Positions 1 through 10,824 of a DNA stretch of 26,524 nucleotides are shown here, piece after piece. Each line of letters starts with the position of its first letter. The stretch's first letter is position 1. The notes under the pieces were generated by a model, which made no database searches, was not told the DNA's origin, and was given only the letters and a program-made list of their open reading frames with translations. This DNA is from Actinomycetota bacterium. Lineage in GTDB: Bacteria; Actinomycetota; UBA4738; CADDZG01; WHSQ01. The DNA lies in NCBI GenBank assembly GCA_030448085.1, contig JAUJNU010000022.1, positions 1 to 26,524 of the forward strand, written 5' to 3'. Made by a program: the position numbers and the translations under genes.

Positions 1-431
1 CCTGTCGAGTGGCTCCCTCAGGTGCTCGTGCCCTAGGGCAAGGATCCTCACAGCGAGCAATGCGGCGTTCACGGCCCCCGCTGTTCCCACCGCCACGGTT
101 GCCACCGGCACCCCAGCCGGCATCTGCACTATCGAGAGTAGCGAGTCGATCCCCTTCAGCGTCCTCGACTCGACGGGCACGCCTATCACCGGAAGCGTCG
201 TTTTCGAAGCGGTCATGCCCGGCAGATGGGCGGCGCCTCCGGCACCCGCGATGATCACCTCGATCCCGCGCGATCGTGCCTCGCTTGCGTACTGGAAGAG
301 GAGGTCGGGGGTGCGATGGGCGGAGACCACCCTCGCCTCGTGCTCGACGCCCAACGACTCGAGCGTCTGCGCGGCCCCCTCCATCGTTGCCCAGTCGGAG
401 CGGGATCCCATGATGATCCCCACCAGCGCGC

Positions 432-435
<4 letters not shown>
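1..435 (-). CDS. purE: N5-carboxyaminoimidazole ribonucleotide mutase PurE (3' end outside window)
   Basis: Converts N5-CAIR to CAIR in de novo purine synthesis, in the cytoplasm. The 145 visible codons begin [15 protein letters not shown], with the PurE GSxSD phosphate-binding loop at residues 10-14, then VVSAHRTP near residue 37 and a glycine-rich [13 protein letters not shown] stretch near residue 62, all family hallmarks. The family is about 160 residues, so roughly 15 are missing beyond base 1. The ATG at 435 overlaps the purD stop as ATGA, so translation is probably coupled. Reading is intact; the family identity is certain from the motifs. Confidence 0.96.
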
Positions 436-3019
<2,584 letters not shown>

Positions 3020-3223
3020 CTAGCGCTCGATCCTGAACTTGATCTGGACGTGGGTGAGGTACTCCACGATCTGTCCTTCCTCCACCTTGCAAGAGGTGTC
3101 GAGGACGTCCATCTCGTGGATGCCCCGGATCGTTCGGGACGCTTCCGACAGAGCTTGCTGCGCCGCGTCACGCCAGGACTCCTTCGAGACCCCGACTAGA
3201 TCGATGGTCTTGATCACCGCCAC
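3020..3223 (-). CDS. Dodecin family flavin-binding protein
   Basis: Dodecins are small proteins that assemble as hollow dodecamers and store flavins or related ligands in the cytoplasm. The 67-residue product starts MAVIKTIDLVGVSKESW, contains DAAQQALSEASRTIRGI and ends in VEYLTHVQIKFRIER; the beta-alpha-beta-beta layout and length match the family. The GTG at 3223 is chosen because it begins the conserved VIKTIDLVG strand and has AGAGGTG a few nt upstream; the open frame continues further upstream but that part is not dodecin-like. It is the first gene ahead of purA, 33 nt away, so it probably leads the purine unit. A physiological link to purine synthesis is inference from position only. 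Confidence 0.9.
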   Translation of the reverse strand: MAVIKTIDLVGVSKESWRDAAQQALSEASRTIRGIHEMDVLDTSCKVEEGQIVEYLTHVQIKFRIER

Positions 3224-3254
3224 CAAGCACCTCTTTCTGGGTAGCCGTCCGAGC

Positions 3255-3275
3255 GGCGGGGGCCCGTGCCCCGCC
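3255..3275 (-). other. Hairpin in the likely 5' leader of the dodecin-pur unit
   Basis: GGCGGGG and CCCCGCC form a perfect 7-bp stem around a 7-nt loop, about 30 nt upstream of the dodecin start. If transcription starts in the AT-rich patch at 3281-3320, this folds in the leader RNA. No U-tract follows and no riboswitch class was recognised, so a regulatory role is unproven. Confidence 0.35.
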
Positions 3276-3280
3276 AGCGA

Positions 3281-3320
3281 GGACACTAAATGGTTCGCCC
3301 CTCTTTATCCTCTATATTCT
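3281..3320. promoter_or_regulatory. AT-rich patch, likely divergent promoter region
   Basis: The 180-nt gap between the dodecin gene and the zinc-ribbon gene is GC-rich except for this patch, which holds ACTAAAT, CTTTATCC and a TATATT hexamer at 3313-3318 on the plus strand. It is the only plausible place for promoters of both divergent units. No clear -35 element could be paired on either strand. Confidence 0.4.
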
Positions 3321-3404
3321 GGCTCGCAGGGCGAGCCCGGCCGAACCGGCCTCTCGCGCCCGGCGGGGGACATCCACTTCAGCGAAGGGGCTGAGACACT
3401 AGCG

Positions 3405-4261
3405 ATGACGAGCGCTCTGCAGATACTCACCTTGCTCCTTGTGGCGGCCGTTGCCGTGGGCTTGTACCTCGTCTACCGGACGCTCGAGGGGATCCGCAAG
3501 ACCTCCCCGGCGGTGGGAACGCCGGGCTCGAGGCGGACACACCCGAGGCGGGATCCCCCCGGCCGATCTCGTGTCGGACCTGAGGGGGCCCGACGAGGGC
3601 GGGCTTCCGTCTGAGCTCGGTGCCGGAGCGGCCGAATATGGGGACTCGAGCGGCGCTTACGCAACGGCTACACCGGGGTCGGCCGGCGGAGGTGTCTCTT
3701 CCTGGGAGCCCGAGACAGAGCAGCCCGCCTCGACCGAGTGGGGGCGGCGGGAGCTGGAGACGAGGGCGCTCCGCAGGAACAGCAGCAGTACAGCGACGCA
3801 GGTGCCTCCAGCCGCTCTGAGAGGTCGCGCCCGAGCATCAGGACTGGGGGATCGCGACCTCCGTCGCTTCGGACGAAGACGTCTCCGGGGGGGCGAGTCG
3901 GCTCCCGAACAGCGCTCTATCGAGGACGAGCCCGAGGAACAGCCCTTCGAGCGTGAGGGGCGCTGGTGGTTCAAGAGAGGGAGCGAGCTGCTGGTCTATG
4001 ACGAGCAGGCAGGGCAATGGGTCCCTGCTCCCGCACCTGTGGTGCAGAACTTTGCTCCTGCCGCTGCGGCCGAGACGCAGACTTTCGAGGCGGGCTCGTC
4101 CGGCAGCTTCTTGGACGCCGAGCCGGCTCCAGGCGGAGCCCGAGCCCCAAGCAGAGCCCGTGGCCGCCACCAGCAGCTCCTTCTGGAAGTGCCCCTCCTG
4201 CGGGGCCGTCAACGGCTCCACGGCAACTTCCTGTCGCATGTGCTTCGCCCCCCGCGCCTGA
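3405..4261 (+). CDS. Membrane-anchored zinc-ribbon protein, frameshifted in this sequence
   Basis: The ATG at 3405 opens an N-terminal membrane segment (ILTLLLVAAVAVGLYLVY). The frame then changes several times: an acidic, Ser/Gly-rich linker (IPPADLVSDLRGPDEGG, then EQQQYSDAGASS, then DWGIATSVASDEDVSGG), a short WWFKRGSELLVYDEQ module near 3965-4010, an Ala/Pro stretch, and a C-terminal zinc ribbon FWKCPSCGAVN...SCRMCFAPRA ending at 4261. The pieces lie in order in three plus frames, so I infer one gene with at least four single-base indels near 3520, 3750, 3840-3900 and 4100. The C-terminal CPxCG...CxxC knuckle should bind zinc and suggests a protein- or RNA-binding role. I do not recognise a named family. 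Recent decay is the alternative to sequencing error. Confidence 0.6.
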
Positions 4262-4376
4262 CGCCCGCGTTCCCGCGTTCCGCGTTCTGCCCGGGCATCC
4301 ACTGGGAGATGCCCGCGTTCTGAGTGGCTCCAGGGGCCAAAAATGGGCCGATGGCTCGACAAGAAGTGAGATGGGG

Positions 4377-4687
4377 CTAGGTCTCGAGCGGCTCTGAGCC
4401 TCCCGGCGGCTCCTCGGCAGCTCTCCCGAGGAACCCGCCGATGAAAGGGAGCCTCGGGTCGCGGCCCACCAGTGTCCCCAGCAGGAAGCCGACCCAGACC
4501 AGGCCCCCGACGATGAACCCCCCCAGCGTCACCTTCGGGGACACCCGTGAGCAGGCGAGCAGCAGGATCGCCCAGGCGGCTCCGAGGACGATCGCCTGAA
4601 GGCCGTGGAACCTCGAACGGGGCTTTTGCCGTTGAGATAGGCGATGAGGCCGGAGATGGGTAGGAAGAGGTAGGCAAGGCCGGCCAT
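4377..4687 (-). CDS. Small membrane protein (Tic20/DUF4870-like layout), one frameshift
   Basis: The ATG at 4687 reads [20 protein letters not shown], then the frame changes near 4618 and continues [22 protein letters not shown], then a second hydrophobic stretch [23 protein letters not shown], a short loop and an acidic tail ending GSEPLET at 4379. About 100 residues with three membrane segments. The RFHGLQA motif after the first helix resembles small membrane proteins of the DUF4870/Tic20 type; this is a resemblance only. It is divergent from the DUF255 gene with 30 nt between starts, and a TAGTGT hexamer sits exactly 6 nt upstream of the ATG, so it may be leaderless. Confidence 0.6.
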
Positions 4688-4693
4688 CACGCC

Positions 4694-4699
4694 ACACTA
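4694..4699 (-). promoter_or_regulatory. -10 hexamer TAGTGT, leaderless geometry
   Basis: Reading the minus strand, TAGTGT is followed by 6 nt and then the ATG at 4687. Transcription would begin at or next to the start codon. No Shine-Dalgarno sequence lies in between. The same geometry recurs at 7180, 12129, 15172 and 17221. Confidence 0.45.
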
Positions 4700-4717
4700 A
4701 AGGAGCGGGGACAGACG

Positions 4718-6710
<1,993 letters not shown>

Positions 6711-6713
6711 GGG

Positions 6714-7138
6714 GTGTCGGGCCTGCGCGTGAATCGCGCGCTGATCATCCCCTCGAGGAGCTCGAGTTCAGCTTCTCGGCGTCTGGGGGGCCGGGCGGAC
6801 AGCACGCGAACAAGAACGCAACGAGGGCCGAGGTGAGGTGGAACGTCGAAGCCTCTGCGGTTCTCGGCCCCCGGCAACGTCAGCGCATCAAGACTCATCT
6901 GAAGAATCGGATCGACTCGACCGGGACGCTCCGGTTGTCGAGCGACACCCATCGTTCGCAGCACAGGAATCGGGAGGACGTGCAGACGAGGCTGGCCCGT
7001 CTCGTCGCCGATTCCCTGAGGCCGGTCAAGAGCCGGGTGGCGACCAGGCCCACCCGTTCCTCGAAGGAGAACCGGCTCCAGTCGAAGCGTCACAGGGGGC
7101 GAGATAAAGAAGGCGCGCAGGAAGCCCCAGATCTCTGA
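6714..7138 (+). CDS. arfB: Peptidyl-tRNA hydrolase ArfB (GGQ release-factor-like), one frameshift
   Basis: ArfB rescues stalled ribosomes by hydrolysing peptidyl-tRNA, using the GGQ loop in the peptidyl transferase centre and a basic tail in the mRNA channel. Seen here: SASGGPGGQHANK (catalytic GGQ), then TRAEVRWNV, IKTHLKNRID, and a basic C-terminal tail (RPTRSSKENRLQSKRHRGRDK). There is no stop-codon recognition domain, as expected for ArfB rather than RF1/RF2. I infer the start at GTG 6714 (MSGLRVNRALIIPS), with one base missing near 6754 (CCTCGAGGAG) before EELEFSF; GTG 6729 is an alternative. About 141 residues. It starts 3 nt after the DUF255 stop, so the two are probably cotranscribed. 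Confidence 0.86.
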
Positions 7139-7167
7139 CTGATCTACCTCTAGGGAGGCGGCGGCGG

Positions 7168-7173
7168 TAGCCT
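7168..7173 (+). promoter_or_regulatory. -10 hexamer TAGCCT, leaderless geometry
   Basis: TAGCCT is followed by 6 nt and the GTG at 7180. The block TAGCCTCGCCCTGTG is nearly identical to TATCCTCGCCCGGTG on the minus strand at the DUF2505 start (17221), which supports a shared leaderless promoter type. The GGGAGG at 7153-7158 is over 20 nt from the start codon and too far to act as its ribosome-binding site. Confidence 0.48.
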
Positions 7174-7179
7174 CGCCCT

Positions 7180-7620
7180 GTGCTTAGTCCAACGGGGCGC
7201 CGCGTGCGCGGTGCGGCGGTGGGGGTCGTGTTGGTTCTTCTCGCCGCGGGCACTCTGTGGGGTGACGACGATCATTTCCCCTTCGGCCCCTTCAAGATGT
7301 ACGCCGGCACCGCCCAGCTCTCGGATCCCGTGCACAAGATGCAATTCGAGGGAACCACCGTCCGGGGCGAGACCGTCGAGATCCTGGCCCACCGCTTCGG
7401 GATGCGCCCGGCCGAGATCGAGGGTCAACTGGGGCGGATCGTTGAGGACCCGAAGTTGATGGAGGCTCTCGTGCTCGCGTACGAGAAGCGCAACCCCACG
7501 GCCCCGCCTTTGGTGGAGTTCCGGCTCGTCCACGGCATCTATCAGCTCGTTGAGGGAAGCCCCGTGGGCTACACGGAAGAGGTGCTGGCCCGCTGGCGTC
7601 GCGAAAGGACGGAGGGGTGA
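7180..7620 (+). CDS. Small membrane-anchored protein paired with HTTM protein
   Basis: 146 residues starting at GTG 7180. One hydrophobic segment (about residues 9-26, AAVGVVLVLLAAGTLW) is followed by DDDHFPFGPFKMYA and a soluble domain rich in Glu and Arg. The FPFGPFKMY motif occurs in proteins encoded beside HTTM or vitamin K-dependent carboxylase-like membrane proteins, and the next gene is one: its GTG overlaps this stop as GTGA. I infer that the two act together at the membrane, the soluble domain probably outside. No catalytic motif was recognised and no function is assigned. Confidence 0.8.
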   Translation: MLSPTGRRVRGAAVGVVLVLLAAGTLWGDDDHFPFGPFKMYAGTAQLSDPVHKMQFEGTTVRGETVEILAHRFGMRPAEIEGQLGRIVEDPKLMEALVLAYEKRNPTAPPLVEFRLVHGIYQLVEGSPVGYTEEVLARWRRERTEG

Positions 7621-8453
7621 GCGCCGTCGGCCGCTGGATCAGCGCGTGGTGGTTCGAGCCCATACCCAGGCAGAGGTTCGAGATCTTCAGGCGAGCTGCC
7701 TACGCCTTCATCTTCCTCGACGTGCTCGTGACGACGGCATGGGTGGCCCGCCATGTCGATGCCCCGACGGAGCTCTATCAGCCGCTCTTCATCGGGCGCC
7801 TCTTTCACCTCCCGGTTCCGACGTCCGGATTCGTCATAGGGGTGGAGATAACGCTCCTCGTAGCCGCCGGTGTCGCTTTTACACGAAAGCTGCCTCGACT
7901 CTTCGGAACCGCCGTCTTCTTCCTCTATCTCGAGTGGATGGTGATCGCCATGTCCTACGGGAAGGTCGACCACGATCGCTTCGCTTTTCTGGTTGCCCTC
8001 GCCGTCTTGCCGACCGCCTTCGGGTCCAGGTCCCAAGGGGGCTCTGACGCGGCGGGTTGGGCCTTCAGGTGCATCCAGGTAGCGGTGATGCTCACCTACT
8101 TCTTGGCCGCGATAGCGAAGCTCCGCTTCGGCGGCCTTGCCTGGCTGAACGGCGCCACGATGATGTGGGCGGTCCTCCGCCGAGGCACCTTCTTGACAGA
8201 TCCCATCATCGACCACCCTCTGGTGCTGAAGGTGAGCCAGTACCTGATCATGGCCTTCGAGCTGGGCTCCCCCCTCCTTCTGGTGAGGGGAAGGATCGGC
8301 AAGGCGTTCCTCGTTGGGGCGGTGATCTTCCACGTAGTCACCTACGCCTCGGTGACGATCATCTTCCTGCCGCACGTCTTCTGCTTGTTGACGTTCCTGC
8401 CCCTCGAGCGCATCCGACTGCGGCGGTCCGTCCCGGCCCCTGCCCCTGCCTGA
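7617..8453 (+). CDS. HTTM domain membrane protein (vitamin K-dependent carboxylase-like)
   Basis: 278 residues starting at GTG 7617, with GGAGGG just upstream and overlapping the previous stop. Several hydrophobic segments are visible: about residues 27-45 (YAFIFLDVLVTTAWVA), 72-90, 98-116, 124-138, 150-172 (AVMLTYFLAAIAKLRFG), 205-222 and 228-258. The ARxVDAPTELYQPLFI loop after the first helix and the YFLAAIAKLRFGG...WLNGATMMWAVLRR stretch fit the HTTM group, which shares the membrane part of gamma-glutamyl carboxylases. It lacks the large lumenal domain of true carboxylases, so carboxylase activity should not be assumed. It converges on the anti-sigma gene with 30 nt between. Confidence 0.85.
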   Translation: MSAVGRWISAWWFEPIPRQRFEIFRRAAYAFIFLDVLVTTAWVARHVDAPTELYQPLFIGRLFHLPVPTSGFVIGVEITLLVAAGVAFTRKLPRLFGTAVFFLYLEWMVIAMSYGKVDHDRFAFLVALAVLPTAFGSRSQGGSDAAGWAFRCIQVAVMLTYFLAAIAKLRFGGLAWLNGATMMWAVLRRGTFLTDPIIDHPLVLKVSQYLIMAFELGSPLLLVRGRIGKAFLVGAVIFHVVTYASVTIIFLPHVFCLLTFLPLERIRLRRSVPAPAPA

Positions 8454-8483
8454 CAACGCACTCTCCCGAACGGGCCGCGACGT

Positions 8484-9356
8484 TTACTCCTCGTAGGTGC
8501 CGTGGTGGATCTGGTCGGGGTTGAGCACCACCGAGGAGATCGTCTCTCCGGTCAGGACCGGGTCACCATCGTTCGGCTCGATGGTGACGACGATCTCCGG
8601 GAACTCGACCGGGTCGACCCCTATAGCGAAGGGGATATTGAAGTTGTCCTCGCGGATCAACCTGAAGGTCCCCACAGGCACGTCCCCGCCCGGCCCCCGC
8701 AGCCACACGGCGTAGTGGTGACCGGTCGGGGGGGCGTCGAACCCTTCGACCGAAAGGGTGAGGCGGAAGTTGTCGTGCTTGTAGTGGTCGAGGTGACCGG
8801 TCGCGGTGACATCACCGGCGAGGGTGAAGGTCTGCATCTTGTGACCCTTCGGAACTCCGTCCTGCCCCGAACCTGGTCCCTGGGGGTCTCCGTCCTTCTC
8901 GTTCGTGGGCTGACCGGCCACTTCGAGGCGCTCCTGCAGGTCCGAGATCCTCATCGCTCCCGCCGCCACAACGATCCCGAAGACCAAAGCGGCCGCGCTG
9001 GCGAGGAGAGCGGTTCGTCTCCGGTTTGACGTCCGGTTGCTCCTCGCCGCTTGCAGCGGATCGCTGCCGCGCGCCGCGGCCAGGACTTTGCCCTTCAGGT
9101 CCGGGGGAGGTACGGCGGAATGCAGGCGCAGGCTCGCCAGCCGTTCCCTCTCGATCGCGGCGAGCACCCCTTCTCGCAGGTCGGGAGGCGGAAGATGGGA
9201 CTTTCCCAAGGCATCCATCACCGCGGCGACCTGAGCCGCCTCTTCCGAGCAGGCCTCGCAACGACCGAGATGTTCTGCCACCGAGGCCTGGGCTTCTTCG
9301 GGCAACTCTTCACGGATGTATAGCGGAAGCTCAGGAGCGATCCGATCGCAGCTCAA
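8484..9356 (-). CDS. RskA-like membrane anti-sigma factor with zinc finger
   Basis: 290 residues. The cytoplasmic N-terminus has the zinc-binding anti-sigma motif H29-x3-C33-x2-C36 (HLGRCEAC), which holds the sigma factor. A duplicated PPPDL(R/K)xxVLAA element lies at about residues 56-67 and 83-94. One membrane helix (about 116-136) is followed by a linker rich in Gly/Asp/Lys and an extracellular RskA-type beta domain (TFTLAGDVTATGHLDHYKHD through the C-terminus). The start is TTG 9356, overlapping the sigma-factor stop and preceded by GGAGGG at good spacing. As in other members, proteolysis of the membrane protein would release sigma; no protease gene lies in the window. Confidence 0.95.
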   Translation of the reverse strand: MSCDRIAPELPLYIREELPEEAQASVAEHLGRCEACSEEAAQVAAVMDALGKSHLPPPDLREGVLAAIERERLASLRLHSAVPPPDLKGKVLAAARGSDPLQAARSNRTSNRRRTALLASAAALVFGIVVAAGAMRISDLQERLEVAGQPTNEKDGDPQGPGSGQDGVPKGHKMQTFTLAGDVTATGHLDHYKHDNFRLTLSVEGFDAPPTGHHYAVWLRGPGGDVPVGTFRLIREDNFNIPFAIGVDPVEFPEIVVTIEPNDGDPVLTGETISSVVLNPDQIHHGTYEE

Positions 9357-9952
9357 CTGAGTCCCTCCAGAGCCTCGGCGGCCTCCAGCTGCGCCCGCAG
9401 ATCACGCAGGCCGCGGTAGATGGTCGACTTGACGGTACCCAGCGGGATCTCCAGCCGTTCGCTGACCTCCTTGTGCGTGTATCCCTCGATCACGAACATG
9501 TCGACGATCTTTCTTTGCTCCGCTGGGAGGCCGCTGAGGATCACGTTGACTTGCCATGTTCCCCACGCATCTCCTGCGATGTCTTCCTTGCCGGGCGTGT
9601 CCCGGACTTGCTCCGAGGGCGGGGGGACGCGCTGGCCCCGCCTCAGGTGGTCGATAGCAGTCCGCTTCGTGATCGTGAAGATCCACGAGCTGGGAGCTCC
9701 GAGGTTTCCGTCATAGGAGGCCGCCCCCTTCCAGATCTTCACGAAGGCCTCCTGAACGACTTCCTCTGCGGTACCTCGATCCCCCACGGTGCGAAGCGCG
9801 ACCGAGTAGGCCGGCCGCTCGAACTCGTCGTACAGCTCGAGGAAAGCCTCCTCTTCTCCGCGGCCTATGGCGGCCAAGAGTCGTTCACATCGAGCGTCGC
9901 CTTCGTTCACGATCCTCCCTGAGCTCACCGTCTCAATTTCGATGGTTGTCAC
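9353..9952 (-). CDS. ECF RNA polymerase sigma factor (SigK-like)
   Basis: 199 residues starting at GTG 9952. Region 2 spans about residues 25-95 (AFLELYDEFERPAYSVAL...EEVVQEAFVKIWKG...WIFTITKRTAIDHLRR). Region 4 spans about 135-190 (LPAEQRKIVDMFVIEGYTHKEVSERLEIPLGTVKSTIYRGLRDLR), with the helix-turn-helix that reads the -35 element. There is no region 3, as expected for ECF factors. The next gene encodes its anti-sigma factor, overlapping by 4 nt with a TTG start. The upstream GAAACC-N16-CGTA suggests that it transcribes its own operon. The SigK-like label rests on the RskA-like partner and is an inference. Confidence 0.97.
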   Translation of the reverse strand: MTTIEIETVSSGRIVNEGDARCERLLAAIGRGEEEAFLELYDEFERPAYSVALRTVGDRGTAEEVVQEAFVKIWKGAASYDGNLGAPSSWIFTITKRTAIDHLRRGQRVPPPSEQVRDTPGKEDIAGDAWGTWQVNVILSGLPAEQRKIVDMFVIEGYTHKEVSERLEIPLGTVKSTIYRGLRDLRAQLEAAEALEGLS

Positions 9953-9961
9953 CCTTCTTTA

Positions 9962-9987
9962 TACGAGCGTGGGGCCGATGTGGTTTC
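9962..9987 (-). promoter_or_regulatory. Candidate ECF promoter of the sigma/anti-sigma operon
   Basis: On the minus strand GAAACC (9987-9982) is followed by 16 nt and CGTA (9965-9962), ending 9 nt before the GTG at 9952. ECF promoters typically have an AAC-containing -35 and CGT-containing -10, and ECF genes are often self-activated. The same pair occurs on the plus strand in this gap, facing the secreted protein. TATAAA overlaps the -10 and could instead be a housekeeping element. Confidence 0.6.
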
Positions 9988-10021
9988 TCCGAACCGCTTT
10001 CTCCCGGGACAGGCGTGTGAT

Positions 10022-10048
10022 GAAACCGTCTCATCGTTCGCGTCCGTA
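10022..10048 (+). promoter_or_regulatory. Candidate ECF promoter of the secreted six-cysteine protein
   Basis: GAAACC (10022-10027) is followed by 17 nt and CGTA (10045-10048), about 51 nt ahead of the ATG at 10100. It matches the element in front of the sigma gene. I searched by eye for other GAAACC-N16/17-CGTA pairs in the window and found none, so this gene is the best candidate target of the neighbouring sigma factor. Confidence 0.6.
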
Positions 10049-10099
10049 GAGATGGGAAGAGACGCTCCGCTAGAGGGCGGCGATGGATCGGAGGAAAAC

Positions 10100-10728
10100 A
10101 TGCGAAGGATAGGCGTAGGGTCTTGTCTCTGGCGGTGGTGGGGCTGATGGGGCCGTTGGCATTCGCCGGCGCGGGCCCCGCGCGGGCGGTTGCCTACATC
10201 AATCCGGACACCGGCGCTGCAACGGAGAATTCGAACGTGAACAAGGACTCCGAGTGCGCGAGCCCCGATCAGCGGGACAGGCAGAAGAGGAGCGGCGCCG
10301 GCGGGTCCGAACGCAACATCCATATCGACGCATGTCTGTTCGATGGCCAGGGGGATCCCTTCGACGGAACCGTGACCTTCGCGACCAGGGGTCGGGGAGC
10401 GATCAGTGCATGCCCGGATCCGGACCAGTCGGTGGCCCAGCTCCCTCAGGTGATGAACGGCCCCAAGCGTGCCTTCGTCCACGACCACAATGGCGACGGC
10501 CGCAATGACCACTGTCACCAGTCCGGCTATCAGATGCGGGACGCGGACGGTGACGAGGAGTACCACGTGAGGGTCAACAACGACACGAAGGCGGGGCTCG
10601 AAAGAGTTGTGTTCTGCTTCGATGCGGAACAGGACGTTGAGGCCGATGCCTCAGGCCAGCCGGCCGGACACGGGTGTCGTGACGAGGCGGAGGGCCAGAA
10701 GAGCAGGATCAGGATCCGCTGGAGGTAG
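10100..10728 (+). CDS. Secreted acidic six-cysteine protein, one frameshift in signal peptide
   Basis: No family recognised. ATG 10100 has GGAGG 5 nt upstream and reads MRRIGVG; one base appears to be missing between about 10108 and 10122, after which the frame continues SLAVVGLMGPLAFAGAGPARAVA, a good signal peptide with a cut after ARA. The mature part, about 180 residues, has six cysteines (ECASPD, DACLFDG, SACPDPD, DHCHQ, VFCFDAE, GHGCRDE), consistent with three disulfides, and Asp-rich DHNGDGRNDH and DADGDEE stretches resembling calcium loops. It ends in a basic KSRIRIRWR tail. A GAAACC/CGTA element upstream matches the one before the divergent sigma gene. TTG 10123 is a weaker start because it has no ribosome-binding site and cuts the signal peptide short. 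Confidence 0.8.
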
Positions 10729-10760
10729 ATCTCTCACGAGTTGTGGAACCAGCACGTCGA

Positions 10761-10789
10761 AAGGGGCCTCTCGCCAAGAGGGGCCCCTT
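10761..10789. terminator. Hairpin between convergent genes, likely terminator
   Basis: AAGGGGCC and GGCCCCTT form an 8-bp stem, extended inside by TCT/AGA with a small bulge. It lies 32 nt after the secreted-protein stop and 36 nt before the end of the convergent XRE-TPR gene. There is no long U-tract, so strength is uncertain. Confidence 0.5.
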
Positions 10790-10824
10790 GTAGTGCCATG
10801 GGCGATGAGGGAACGCGGGAGAGG

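Noticed and set aside
7569..8456. 295-codon minus frame opposite the HTTM gene
   Set aside because: Highly charged low-complexity reading antisense to a clear membrane protein; no start signal.
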